Below are positions 52,112-60,202 of a stretch of 64,000 bases of DNA, one piece after another (position 1 is the stretch's first letter; the number at the start of each line of letters is the position of its first letter). The stretch spans positions 2,356,001 to 2,420,000 of the forward strand of contig OY969916.1 in NCBI GenBank assembly GCA_963704535.1, written 5' to 3'. Source of the stretch: G963704535 sp963704535. Its GTDB lineage: Bacteria > Chloroflexota > Chloroflexia > Chloroflexales > Roseiflexaceae. The translations under genes were made by a program, and so were the position numbers. Below the pieces are notes generated by a model, which made no database searches, was not told the DNA's origin, and worked only from the letters and a program-made list of their open reading frames with translations.

Positions 52112-53356
52112 TTATGCTGTTGCTGCCGGCTGGTCTGGTTCGAGCGTGACCCGACAGCCCATCGCTTCAAGACGGCGCACTAAACGCCGCTGAACTCGCT
52201 CGCGATCCATTTCGTCGTAGTACGTCGCCCCCAAATCTTCGTACTCGCCTCCATCACGGATGAGATGATAGCTGATGACCAGAATCGTATGTGCGACCGC
52301 CACGGCGGCCTTGTTACCGCCTCGTCGTGCAGCTAAACGATGATATTGGGCTGCCAAGTAGGTGGTGCGGGTTCGTGCCGCAGCTCGTGCCGCCTCTACT
52401 AACGCTTCCCGCAACCAGCGGCTGCCTTTGCGCGTTTTGCCTGATTTACGCTTCCCCGCGCTCTCGTGATTGCCTGGACACAAACCAGCCCAGGAGGCCA
52501 GATGTTTGGCACTCGGAAAGCGACTCATATCCGTACCAATCTCTGCCAGCAGCGTTTCGGCTGTTCGTTGCCCGACCCCCGGTATCGTGCAGAGCCGTCT
52601 GATCAGCTCCTGATGGTCGGCAAAGCGCTGCTCTATCTCAGCGCTGCACGTGACGATCATCGCGTTCAAACTATCAATATGCGCTAACTGTTGGCCCAGC
52701 ACGAAGCGTTGATGATCTGCGATCAGCCCGTTCAAGGCGGCTTGGAGTTCGGGTATCTTCTTGCGCAACCTGCCCTGAGCCAAGTCGGCTAAAACGTTAC
52801 TATCTGTGGTGCCGTTGACCAGCGCATCCAGCATCGCCCGTCCAGACACCCCCAAAACATTGGTTGCGACTGAGCCGAGTTTGATATTGGCTCCCTCCAG
52901 CACTTTCTGCACCCGGTTGATTTCTGCGGAGCGTTCTTGGATCAAGGTTTTGCGATAGCGGGTCAGTTCGCGCAGTTCACGCAGGGGTCGCGATGGAATG
53001 AAACTACTGCGTATCAGACCATGCTGGAGCAGATCTGCAATCCATTCGGCATCACCAACATCGGTCTTGCGTCCTGGTAGGGCCTTAATGTGTTGGGCAT
53101 TCGCCAGGATCAGAGTAAAGCTGTCTTCCAAGATGTTGTAGACTGGTTTCCAGTATGGCCCGGTGCTTTCCATGGCGACGTGAGTGCAGTCTGCTGCGAC
53201 TAACCACTCCTTGAGGGCTTGGAGTTGGCTGGTGGTGGTCCCAAAGGAGCGTGCAACCTTCTGCTGACGACGATCATTGCCCGGCAGTAACAAGCAGGCG
53301 CTGACCCGCTGTTTATGCACGTCCAAACCACAACAGCGCTGATACAAGATGTGCAT
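52112..53356 (-). CDS. IS110-family DEDD transposase
   Basis: This 414-aa recombinase has an N-terminal RuvC-like DEDD domain (Asp in CGLDVHKQRV, Glu in VAMESTGPYWKPV, Asp pair in GRKTDVGDAEWIADLLQHG), a coiled-coil middle and the C-terminal Transposase_20 domain (LCTIPGVGQRTAETLLAEIG, SWAGLCPGNHESAGKRKSGK). The serine of the last motif is the proposed nucleophile. The frame is open to 53527, but the ATG at 53356 has AGGAGG 5 bases upstream. IS110 enzymes move by site-specific recombination guided by an RNA from the element's non-coding end. The gene is antisense to the interrupted host gene. Confidence 0.93.
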   Translation of the reverse strand: MHILYQRCCGLDVHKQRVSACLLLPGNDRRQQKVARSFGTTTSQLQALKEWLVAADCTHVAMESTGPYWKPVYNILEDSFTLILANAQHIKALPGRKTDVGDAEWIADLLQHGLIRSSFIPSRPLRELRELTRYRKTLIQERSAEINRVQKVLEGANIKLGSVATNVLGVSGRAMLDALVNGTTDSNVLADLAQGRLRKKIPELQAALNGLIADHQRFVLGQQLAHIDSLNAMIVTCSAEIEQRFADHQELIRRLCTIPGVGQRTAETLLAEIGTDMSRFPSAKHLASWAGLCPGNHESAGKRKSGKTRKGSRWLREALVEAARAAARTRTTYLAAQYHRLAARRGGNKAAVAVAHTILVISYHLIRDGGEYEDLGATYYDEMDRERVQRRLVRRLEAMGCRVTLEPDQPAATA

Positions 53357-53590
53357 CCTGACCTCCTTGCAACGTGACCATGCACGGAGCGCCTGGGTCA
53401 ACAAGTAAGAGTTTCCCTTGCGTGCTCCCAAAAAGATGGGGCAACAGACGGTGATACCTACAGGCGCTAGATCACATTCGTGCCCGGACTCCCCGGCACC
53501 AGATCGTTGTCGACGTCTGACACGCACATGGTCTGAAGTGAGGATAGCACAGTATTTTCATTCGTGGTGGTGGCGCTTGCGCTATGGAGC
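53357..53590 (-). ncRNA. Candidate IS110 bridge-RNA region
   Basis: These are 234 non-coding bases between the transposase start and the element end, the place where IS110-group elements encode their bridge RNA. The word CATTCGTG occurs at 53559-53566 and again across the element/host junction at 53589-53596. That would suit a guide segment matching the insertion site. RNA structure was not computed, so this is position-based inference. Confidence 0.4.
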
Positions 53591-53980
53591 ATTCGTGTGA
53601 TCATTGCATTGGATCTGAGCGCCGAATCACACGGGAACGCTACTGGTATCGGGTGGGCCGATCTCACCGTGCGGCGTTTAGCCGATAAGATCGATTTCGA
53701 CACTACCTATATCAATGCGTTGACCGGACAGCGGCCGCGCGGGGGAGCACTCCCGATCGTGATGGATAACGATCGTACGGCGATTTACACCGCTGTAGCC
53801 ATGCTGACCGCGCCAATGCCTGCGGATCGGGTACGCATGATCCGTATTCGTAATACCTTGATGTTGGATGAAATGGAGGTCTCTGAAGCAGTGGCGCGAA
53901 CCCTTCAGAATCGCGACACGATCAACTTTCTGGGGAGTCCGGCACCAATGCAGTTCGATCCACACGGCAATCTCTTCTAA
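53591..53980 (+). pseudogene. LarA-like (DUF2088) protein, C-terminal part beyond the IS110 element
   Basis: IRVIIALDLSAESHGNATGIGWADLTVRRL in pieces, then DKIDFDTTYINALTG, LPIVMDNDRTAIYTAV, RMIRIRNTLMLDEMEVSEAVA and the end GSPAPMQFDPHGNLF, are the closing blocks of the same DUF2088 protein family as the fragment at 51072. The fragment has no start of its own at the junction. Its TAA at 53978-53980 lies 11 bases before the first ABC permease, so intact gene and exporter formed one operon. Confidence 0.8.
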
Positions 53981-53991
53981 ACACGCCCCAA

Positions 53992-54807
53992 ATGATACAC
54001 CATCTCTATCGCCGTATCACTGTGTACAGTGCCATTGCGGCTATTGCCGCCAAGCAATTTCTTGCCTATCGCACGTGGGTTTGGGCTCGATTAGTTGGGA
54101 GAATAGTAATCCTCCTGATCGTAGTCCATTTTTGGAGAGCGGTCTATTCCAACACTGAAGTACTTGGCGGCTTACGTGTAGAGCAAACAATTAACTATAT
54201 TATGCTGGCCGAGATCATACTGCCTGTTATTAGCGTTAATCTTATTCTCGATTTTGGAAATATTTTGCGAGAAGGTCGTATAGCTATTGAGCTAACACGC
54301 CCATTAGATACTCAGAGGATGTTCTACACGAGTGAGTTATCGATATTGTTCTGTAATTTTGTTCAACAGATCGTTCCGGTCGGTACAGTCGCGTGGCTTT
54401 TTTTCGATTTAAAGCTCCCGTCTAATTTGATTGTTTGGATCTGTTTCGCTGTTTCTCTTTTGCTAGGCCATGCAATCATCTTTCTTTTTGATTGGATATT
54501 TGTTTGCCTTGCGTTCTATACAACAGAATTATGGGGGCTCGCTGGTTTACGCATTGGTATGGCCACTTTTTTCAGTGGTGCGCTGGTCCCTTTGAGTATG
54601 TTTCCCGATTGGCTTCGCGCTGTCGCTAATGGGCTGCCATTCAGCCAAACATTGTATGTTCCAGTGTCGATCTTGAGTGGTATCATACCTCTAGAGAGGG
54701 TATTGGATGTGTGGTTAGGGCAGGTTGTCTGGCTGGTATGCTTATATTTTTTGTCTCGGCTCATATTTCAATTGGCTGTACGTAAAGTGACCGTTCAAGG
54801 AGGTTGA
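53992..54807 (+). CDS. ABC-2 type transporter permease (first of pair)
   Basis: This 271-aa membrane protein has about six transmembrane helices (IVILLIVVHFW, YIMLAEIILPVISVNLIL, LIVWICFAVSLLLGHAIIFLF, VWLVCLYFLSRLIF and others) and the cytoplasmic GRIAIELTRPLD segment typical of ABC_2_memb6 (DUF990-like) permeases. These work as a pair with a NatA-type ATPase, here encoded at 57034. Codon use is noticeably AT-rich compared with the rest of the window. No clear ribosome site precedes the ATG, so coupling to the upstream LarA-like frame is likely. Its 3' end carries AAGGAGG for the next gene. The cargo is unknown, and export is more likely than uptake since no binding protein is present. Confidence 0.88.
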   Translation: MIHHLYRRITVYSAIAAIAAKQFLAYRTWVWARLVGRIVILLIVVHFWRAVYSNTEVLGGLRVEQTINYIMLAEIILPVISVNLILDFGNILREGRIAIELTRPLDTQRMFYTSELSILFCNFVQQIVPVGTVAWLFFDLKLPSNLIVWICFAVSLLLGHAIIFLFDWIFVCLAFYTTELWGLAGLRIGMATFFSGALVPLSMFPDWLRAVANGLPFSQTLYVPVSILSGIIPLERVLDVWLGQVVWLVCLYFLSRLIFQLAVRKVTVQGG

Positions 54808-55598
54808 CGATTAGTCGATACTTGCAACTTTACATACAATTCGTAATACAACGACTAAAAATATTGGTAGAGTATCGCATCAACTTTTTAGTTGGTGTTT
54901 TTTCCACTATCATATTACAGGGCGCTAGCTTACTTTCTGTGTGGGTCATCATGCGGCAGGTGCCGAATTTAGTTGGTTGGAGTTATGATGAGATTTTATT
55001 GGTATATGGACTATTGACAATATCTCGATCACTTAATCATATGTTTGCCGATAATCTATGGTCAGTTGGTCCAGAGTATGTTCATACTGGTAAATTCGAC
55101 CGTCTTTTAGTTCGCCCTATCAACCCGCTCTTCCATTTGCTTGCCGATCGTTTTTGTCATGATGGGATTGGGCATTTTCTTGTGGGAATTACTTTAGTAA
55201 TCAAGTCTATTACTGTTCTTCATATTGCTTGGACACCTCTTATGGTGATCTATCTCATATTGGCGATTGTAAGTGGTGGCCTGATTTTTATGGGGTTGAA
55301 CTTAATCACCGCCGCGAGCACCTTCTGGATTCTTGATCCGCGACCAGTCATGGTGATGGTCTGGCAAACACATGAATTCGCCAAGTATCCACTCTCCATC
55401 TACGGAACCAGTATCAGGATCGCAATGACCTGGCTAATACCCTATGGCTTTGCATCGTTTTATCCAGCGAGTTACTTGCTTGGACGAGATGGTGGTGCTC
55501 TGGCTTGGTTTGCGCCGATTATGGCTGCAACTATGCTTGCCATTGGTTATAGCTGTTGGCGATTTGGCCTTAGGCATTATAACGGTGCGGGCTCCTGA
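54804..55598 (+). CDS. ABC-2 type transporter permease (second of pair)
   Basis: This 264-aa partner permease has six hydrophobic segments (FLVGVFSTIILQGASLLSVWVI, VIYLILAIVSGGLIFMGLNLI) and the KFDRLLVRPINPLFHLLADRF segment, equivalent to GRIAIELTRPLD in the first permease and diagnostic for the family. The start is ambiguous: a TTG at 54804 overlaps the preceding stop in GGTTGA but sits directly on the AGGAGG. An ATT at 54810 would have ideal spacing of 6 bases. Either gives translational coupling. It has the same low-GC composition as its neighbour. It is followed after 18 bases by the glycosyltransferase gene. Confidence 0.87.
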   Translation: MTISRYLQLYIQFVIQRLKILVEYRINFLVGVFSTIILQGASLLSVWVIMRQVPNLVGWSYDEILLVYGLLTISRSLNHMFADNLWSVGPEYVHTGKFDRLLVRPINPLFHLLADRFCHDGIGHFLVGITLVIKSITVLHIAWTPLMVIYLILAIVSGGLIFMGLNLITAASTFWILDPRPVMVMVWQTHEFAKYPLSIYGTSIRIAMTWLIPYGFASFYPASYLLGRDGGALAWFAPIMAATMLAIGYSCWRFGLRHYNGAGS

Positions 55599-55616
55599 GT
55601 ATCCTTGGAGATGCCA

Positions 55617-56792
55617 ATGAATATCCTGCTACTTTGCATCGACTACCCACCCTTGGCTAGTGGCCGGGGCGTGCATGCCGATGAACTTGCCCGTGGGTTA
55701 ATCGCACTTGGGCATAAAGTTACCGTGCTTGCGGCAGGCGTGCCCGAACTGCGCGATGCTCCTCTACCATCCTGGGTTCGGTTGGTACCAGAAACCTCCG
55801 GTGTAAATCCGTTCACTCATTTCGAAGACTATCGTAAACCCTATAGCCAGAAGCTCTATGAACTGGCTTCGCAATTGGTTGCAGAGGGGCCATTCGATCT
55901 TATTCATACACATGAGTGGTATAGCACAGAAGCTGCTATCAGGTTAGCAAACGATTGGGGTATACCGGGTGTTGCAACTGTTCATTTAGTCCCACCCACA
56001 CCTCCTGACACTTGGCAACCTCGTCTATGTCAGGCGGCAGATGCCGTTATTGCAGTTAGCCAAAGTATTCGAGACCTGGCGATCAATAAATATCAGCTTC
56101 AGCCACAGAAGGTACATACTGTCTACAATGCGGTAAATAAGGAGATATTTGCCAGAGCGATGCAACGTAGCGATCCATTAAGACGGCAGTACTCTTCTTT
56201 CCTTGCCAAGGATTCAACCAAGCTTGTGGTTCTTTCTGGACGCATCCACCCACAAAAAGGTATTGATTTGCTCTTGCTCTCTATACCCAAGGTGCTGGAA
56301 AAAATGAATGACGTACGGTGGGTTATATGTGGGGGAGGGATGATCGCTGATCAAATGCTCGCTCGCTATGCGCCGCTTATTGAGCCATACCAGCAGTTTA
56401 TAGTCTTTACTGGACACATACCGCGTGAAGATGCTGTGGGATGGCAGCTATTGGCTGATGTAGTCGTTGCCCCATCACGCTATGAGCCTTGCGGGTTAAG
56501 CGTTCTGGAGGCAATGGTGTGCGGGAAGCCAATTATTGCATCAAATGTCGATGGAATGCGCGAGTTAGTGGTTCATGAGCAGACTGGTATTAAATTGCCA
56601 ATAGCTCACAAGACACCAGAAGGAGCTGAGGTGCTGCCCGCCGATCTAGCCCAGGCTCAGATCAACTTATTATTAGACAATGACCTGGCTCATCAATTAG
56701 GCAGGAATGCACAGCAATATGTAAGTCTAAACTTCAGTTACACACAATTTATTCAACATACTATAGATGTATATACATCAGTTCTCCGGTAA
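55617..56792 (+). CDS. Glycosyltransferase family 4 (starch/glycogen synthase-like)
   Basis: This 391-aa GT-B enzyme has an N-terminal half with LLCIDYPPLASGRGVHADELARGLIALGHKVTVL in pieces and IHTHEWYSTEAAIRLA. The C-terminal half has SGRIHPQKGIDLLLLSIPKV and the nucleotide-sugar motif VVAPSRYEPCGLSVLEAMVCGKP in pieces, with the two glutamates of EPCGLSVLE. The loop resembles the GT5/GT4 glycogen-synthase-like group, which use NDP- or GDP-sugars. Placed between the permeases and the ATPase of an exporter, it may glycosylate the exported compound (inference). The ATG at 55617 has GGAG 6 bases upstream, preferred to the TTG at 55605. Confidence 0.88.
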   Translation: MNILLLCIDYPPLASGRGVHADELARGLIALGHKVTVLAAGVPELRDAPLPSWVRLVPETSGVNPFTHFEDYRKPYSQKLYELASQLVAEGPFDLIHTHEWYSTEAAIRLANDWGIPGVATVHLVPPTPPDTWQPRLCQAADAVIAVSQSIRDLAINKYQLQPQKVHTVYNAVNKEIFARAMQRSDPLRRQYSSFLAKDSTKLVVLSGRIHPQKGIDLLLLSIPKVLEKMNDVRWVICGGGMIADQMLARYAPLIEPYQQFIVFTGHIPREDAVGWQLLADVVVAPSRYEPCGLSVLEAMVCGKPIIASNVDGMRELVVHEQTGIKLPIAHKTPEGAEVLPADLAQAQINLLLDNDLAHQLGRNAQQYVSLNFSYTQFIQHTIDVYTSVLR

Positions 56793-57025
56793 GAATGCTA
56801 TAGCATTCCTAAATCATTTGGAAAGAGGATGGGCTTTTCTGTGGGGGCTTCCCCCACACCCCCTTTTATAACTCATCTAGGAATGCTATAGCATTCCTAA
56901 ATCATTTGGAAAGAGGATGGGCTTTTCTGCGGGGGCTTCCCCCACACCCCCTTTTATAACTCTTTGAGGAAACAGTGGGCTTTTCTGCGGGGGCTTCCCC
57001 CATACCCCCTTTTATAACTCTTTGA
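56793..57025. repeat. Family C repeat, three copies in tandem
   Basis: Units begin at 56793, 56881 and about 56966 with GAATGCTATAGCATTCCTAA (the third is shortened). Each carries GGGGGCTTCCCCC and CACACCCCCTTTTATAACTC. The sequence CTTTGAGGAAACAG occurs twice, once inside the array (56962) and once as the ribosome site of the ABC ATPase gene. This implies that the last unit arose by duplication across that site. Confidence 0.88.
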
Positions 57026-57033
57026 GGAAACAG

Positions 57034-58044
57034 ATGTCTGTCATCCAGGTTGAAAATTTATCCAAAGTATACCGAACACAGCACAAAGACCCCGGCTTGG
57101 GTGGCGCGATCAAAGCACTGTTTCGGCCCCACTATCAGACAAAGGTGGCCGTTGACCAGCTCTCATTCAGCATCGAGCCGGGGGAGATTGTCGGGTTTAT
57201 TGGTGTAAATGGAGCCGGCAAATCGACATCAATCAAAATGCTAACCGGCATTCTCGTTCCATCCGAAGGCCGGGTACGGGTTCTTGGGCGTGATCCCTAC
57301 CGCGAACGTGTCGCTAATGCGCGTGAAATAGGCGTAGTGTTCGGTCAGCGGAGTCAGCTATGGTGGGATCTGGCATTAATTGAGTCCCTCAATCTGATTG
57401 CAAAAATCTACCAGATCGAGGCGCCGCAGTATCGGCGGCTACTTGCCGAATTTACCGAAGCATTGGAGTTAAAGGAACTGCTCGACCAACCTATTCGCAC
57501 GATGTCGCTTGGTCAAAAGATGCGGGCCGAGCTTGCAGCGACCCTGATCCACCAGCCAAAGATCGTCTATCTTGATGAGCCGACGATTGGCCTTGATCTC
57601 ATGGTGAAGGAGCGCTTTCAGACATTTATCAAACAGCAAAATGACGAACGGAAGATCACGGTATTTCTGACAACCCACGACCTGAGAGATATTGAAGAGC
57701 TATGTCACCGTGTATTGATCATTAATACAGGGCGGCTTATCTACGATGGCCCGCTTAAAACAATCCAAGAGCAATTCAGAACACATCGTCAAATCACTTT
57801 CGAAACGTCTAGTCCAATTGGTACGTTAACGATACCGAACGGTGCGGAGATTGTTGCAAGGGAAGAACGCAAACTCGTTCTTCGTTTCGATCGAGCGATT
57901 GTTAGTGCCAGTCAATTAGCTACTGTCTTAATGCCTCAACTCGATGTGGTCGATTTCTCGCTGGCTGAACCGGATTTGGGCACAATCATCAAGCAGATTT
58001 ACAACGGTACGTTCTTGGAACAAGTACAACTCGCCGAGGTCTGA
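57034..58044 (+). CDS. ABC-2 type exporter ATP-binding protein
   Basis: This 336-aa ATPase has Walker A in GVNGAGKSTSIKML, a Q loop at VFGQRSQLWWDL, the signature MSLGQKMRAELAA (LGQ in place of SGGQ, usual for this subgroup), Walker B in IVYLDEPTIGLD and the switch His in FLTTHDLRDIEEL. A C-terminal domain of about 90 residues follows. QRSQLWWDL is characteristic of ATPases paired with ABC_2_memb6/DUF990 permeases, matching the two permeases upstream. It drives export of an unknown substrate. The ATG at 57034 has GAGGAAACAG upstream, part of a family C repeat unit. It is the last gene of the plus-strand operon. Confidence 0.93.
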   Translation: MSVIQVENLSKVYRTQHKDPGLGGAIKALFRPHYQTKVAVDQLSFSIEPGEIVGFIGVNGAGKSTSIKMLTGILVPSEGRVRVLGRDPYRERVANAREIGVVFGQRSQLWWDLALIESLNLIAKIYQIEAPQYRRLLAEFTEALELKELLDQPIRTMSLGQKMRAELAATLIHQPKIVYLDEPTIGLDLMVKERFQTFIKQQNDERKITVFLTTHDLRDIEELCHRVLIINTGRLIYDGPLKTIQEQFRTHRQITFETSSPIGTLTIPNGAEIVAREERKLVLRFDRAIVSASQLATVLMPQLDVVDFSLAEPDLGTIIKQIYNGTFLEQVQLAEV

Positions 58045-58052
58045 TATATATA

Positions 58053-58283
58053 GCAACCCTATCTGGGTTGTAAAGTGGGAAAGGGTTTCTGTGGGGGCTT
58101 CCCCCACACCCCCTTTACAACTCATTTAGGAACGCTATAGCATTCCTATCTGAGTTGTAAAGTGGGAAGGAGTTTTTGTGGGAGCTTCCCCACACCCCCT
58201 TTTTCAACTTATTTAGGAACGCTATAGCACTAAATCATTTGGAAAGTGGGCTTTTCTGTGGAGCTTCCCCCACACTCCCTTTT
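58053..58283. repeat. Family C repeat, three degraded copies between convergent operons
   Basis: Units near 58053, 58134 and 58216 share ATAGCATTCC/GGAACGCTATAG palindromes, GTGGGGGCTTCCCCCACACC and CCTTTACAACTC. The array fills the whole gap between the exporter ATPase and the convergent methyltransferase and may terminate both operons. Confidence 0.82.
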
Positions 58284-59081
58284 TCAACTCTGGAATGCCT
58301 CAAAGATCCCGCAATCGATGGTAATGCGCATCGCCCCGTGGGATTGCAACTCATCCTCCACAAACCTGGTAAATGCTGTTCGCCGGTCGTCGGTCAGGCT
58401 TGTCCCACTCAGTATATATGCGACAAGCGGCTCGGCTTCGGTAACAACCAGCGCATCCTCATACCGATGCAGTACGACCGATGCAAACGACTGCGGAAGT
58501 TCGATAAGACCCCGCTCCAGATTGAAGAAATCGGAAGGGTGCCCGCCCCAGAAGCCAGTATCAGGGTCGAATCGCCGTACCAGCGCCGCGAGTTCTTGAA
58601 GGTGGCCCGCGCCGGTGGTCGATGCATAGAAACGCCCGCTGGGCCGCAAGATGCGGCGTATCTCCGCGAAAGCCTGCACTCGATCCGGTACGTGATAAAG
58701 CATGTGATTCGCTATAATAGCGTCAAAATCTTCGTTCGGAAATGGAATCGCCTGGGCGTCCGCGATCGCGAAGCTAAAACGTTGCTGATTGGGTCCGAGA
58801 TTCTGCTGTGCTTCTCCTAATATTCCGGCTGAGAAATCCGATAGTGTAATATCCCAACCTTCAGGTATACGATCTATATTTTCAACCCATAAGTTAGCAG
58901 GGCCACAACCTAGTTCGAGGACACGGCACTGGGGCGGTAGATGCAGGTGATCGAAGACCCACGGGAACCAACCATATGTATTCACCCTAAAACGGATATG
59001 AAGTTGTGCCCGTGCATTGAATTTCGATGCATCCTGATATTGATCGCCCAGAAGATACTTCTGGTTTGCTATCTGTGACAT
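58284..59081 (-). CDS. Class I SAM-dependent methyltransferase
   Basis: In this 265-aa protein the SAM loop is VLELGCGPANLWVENIDRIPEG, with acidic loop ITLSDFSAG, motif IV IADAQAIPFPNEDFDAIIANHMLYHVPD in pieces and LRPSGRFYASTTG: a UbiE/Methyltransf_11 type enzyme. The C-terminal half (LIELPQSFASVVLHRYEDAL) resembles methyltransferases of natural-product or small-molecule pathways. Substrate unknown. The ATG at 59081 follows AAGGAGGAAGGA. It is the last gene of the six-gene minus-strand operon, 48 bases after the dehydrogenase gene. Confidence 0.88.
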   Translation of the reverse strand: MSQIANQKYLLGDQYQDASKFNARAQLHIRFRVNTYGWFPWVFDHLHLPPQCRVLELGCGPANLWVENIDRIPEGWDITLSDFSAGILGEAQQNLGPNQQRFSFAIADAQAIPFPNEDFDAIIANHMLYHVPDRVQAFAEIRRILRPSGRFYASTTGAGHLQELAALVRRFDPDTGFWGGHPSDFFNLERGLIELPQSFASVVLHRYEDALVVTEAEPLVAYILSGTSLTDDRRTAFTRFVEDELQSHGAMRITIDCGIFEAFQS

Positions 59082-59129
59082 TCCTTCCTCCTTGAGCCCA
59101 GAGGTTTGCGGGGAAGGCGTCTCGCCCGC

Positions 59130-60146
59130 TCAGTATGCCTGGTCGCGAATGACTTCGTTTATAAGCGGCTCGTTCGCCAGGTATCGGTGCAGATTTTCCC
59201 GAAAGAGGGCCATACACACATCATGGTACTCTGAAAACATGCCACCGACGTGGGGCGAGATAATCACCTGCTCGAACTGCCAGAGTGGGCTGTTTGGCGG
59301 CAATGGTTCTACTGTGAACACATCCAAACCGGCACCGGCGAGCCGACCATTGTGCAGCGCGTCGATGAGTGCCGTTTCATCGACGGTGGCTCCGCGGCCA
59401 ATATTAATGAAGATCGCGCCCGGTTTTATGGCGTTAAAGGCGCGCGTGTCGAGCAACCCGACGGTCTCCCTGGTTGCCGGCAGCACATTTACGACGACAT
59501 CGCTGGCGTGCAGTAGATCGGCTAGCGCATCGCGCCCATAGTAGGCTGTGGGGATCGCGCCGGTGGGATCACCAGTCTCTGCGAAGTGAAAGCCGGGCTT
59601 TTGCACCTGCGACGACGTGCGCTTGTAGGCCAGTACCCGCATGCCGAACGCGTGGGCCAGCCGCCCAATTTCGCGGCCAATCGCTCCATAGCCCAGAATC
59701 CCTATCGTCTGGCCGCGCAGGAGCACCTGGCTGAACTCGGCCTGTCTTTGCTCTGGCCAGACCTGACGGCGTTGCAGTTCCAGCATTCGTGGTAGCCGCC
59801 GGCGCAAGGCCAGCAGGAGTGCAAAAGTATGTTCGGCCAGCACGATCGCATGAACGCCGCTGGAGGTCGTGAGGCGAACATGGGGTGGGATCGCCTCCAG
59901 TCGCATGTGATCTAATCCGGCCCAGTGCCCTTGAACCCACCGCAACGCCCAATCGGGCTCCCAGGCTGCTGGGACGCTGACCGCATACAGGATCTCCGAG
60001 TCGGGGTACTGCATCAATGCGGCGCGCAGGCCATCCTCTGTGCGTGTAAGCGCCGTATGCAGAACCAGGCGCTCCGAAACGGCTTGCAGGGTGGATAGCT
60101 GTTCGGGTGAGAAATCGACGGTAAGCAGCACGCGCACCAATTCCAT
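59130..60146 (-). CDS. D-2-hydroxyacid dehydrogenase (NAD-dependent)
   Basis: In this 338-aa protein the Rossmann motif is LGYGAIGREIGRLAHAFGMRVL. The catalytic trio is complete: Arg in FINIGRGATVDETALIDAL, Glu in DVFTVEPLPPNSPLW and His in ISPHVGGMF. The family interconverts 2-keto and D-2-hydroxy acids (glyoxylate/hydroxypyruvate reductase, phosphoglycerate dehydrogenase and relatives). The N-terminal domain is divergent (SVPAAWEPDWALRWVQGHWAGLDHM), so the substrate cannot be assigned. Start ATG has AGGACAAAT upstream. It lies 56 bases after the TIM-barrel gene in the operon. Confidence 0.91.
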   Translation of the reverse strand: MELVRVLLTVDFSPEQLSTLQAVSERLVLHTALTRTEDGLRAALMQYPDSEILYAVSVPAAWEPDWALRWVQGHWAGLDHMRLEAIPPHVRLTTSSGVHAIVLAEHTFALLLALRRRLPRMLELQRRQVWPEQRQAEFSQVLLRGQTIGILGYGAIGREIGRLAHAFGMRVLAYKRTSSQVQKPGFHFAETGDPTGAIPTAYYGRDALADLLHASDVVVNVLPATRETVGLLDTRAFNAIKPGAIFINIGRGATVDETALIDALHNGRLAGAGLDVFTVEPLPPNSPLWQFEQVIISPHVGGMFSEYHDVCMALFRENLHRYLANEPLINEVIRDQAY

Positions 60147-60202
60147 ATTTGTCCTATGTCGCGCTCATCGGAAACCCACGTCGAGCAAGGGTAGATCCTG
60201 GG

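Larger units (their letters stand above)
51980..53590. mobile_element. IS110-family insertion sequence
   Basis: About 1.61 kb separates the two halves of the LarA-like gene, whose reading frame rejoins exactly (K-I-R-V-I) if the element is removed at an ambiguous AT/CG core around 51979-51982 and 53590-53594. There are no terminal inverted repeats or longer target duplications, as expected of IS110. The non-coding end upstream of the transposase is about 230 bases, the other end about 130. Confidence 0.82.

Noticed and set aside
57928..58129. Short open frames within the family C arrays (translating to GVGEAPTE-like strings)
   Set aside because: They are repeat-derived, recur wherever the repeat occurs, and have no independent start signals.
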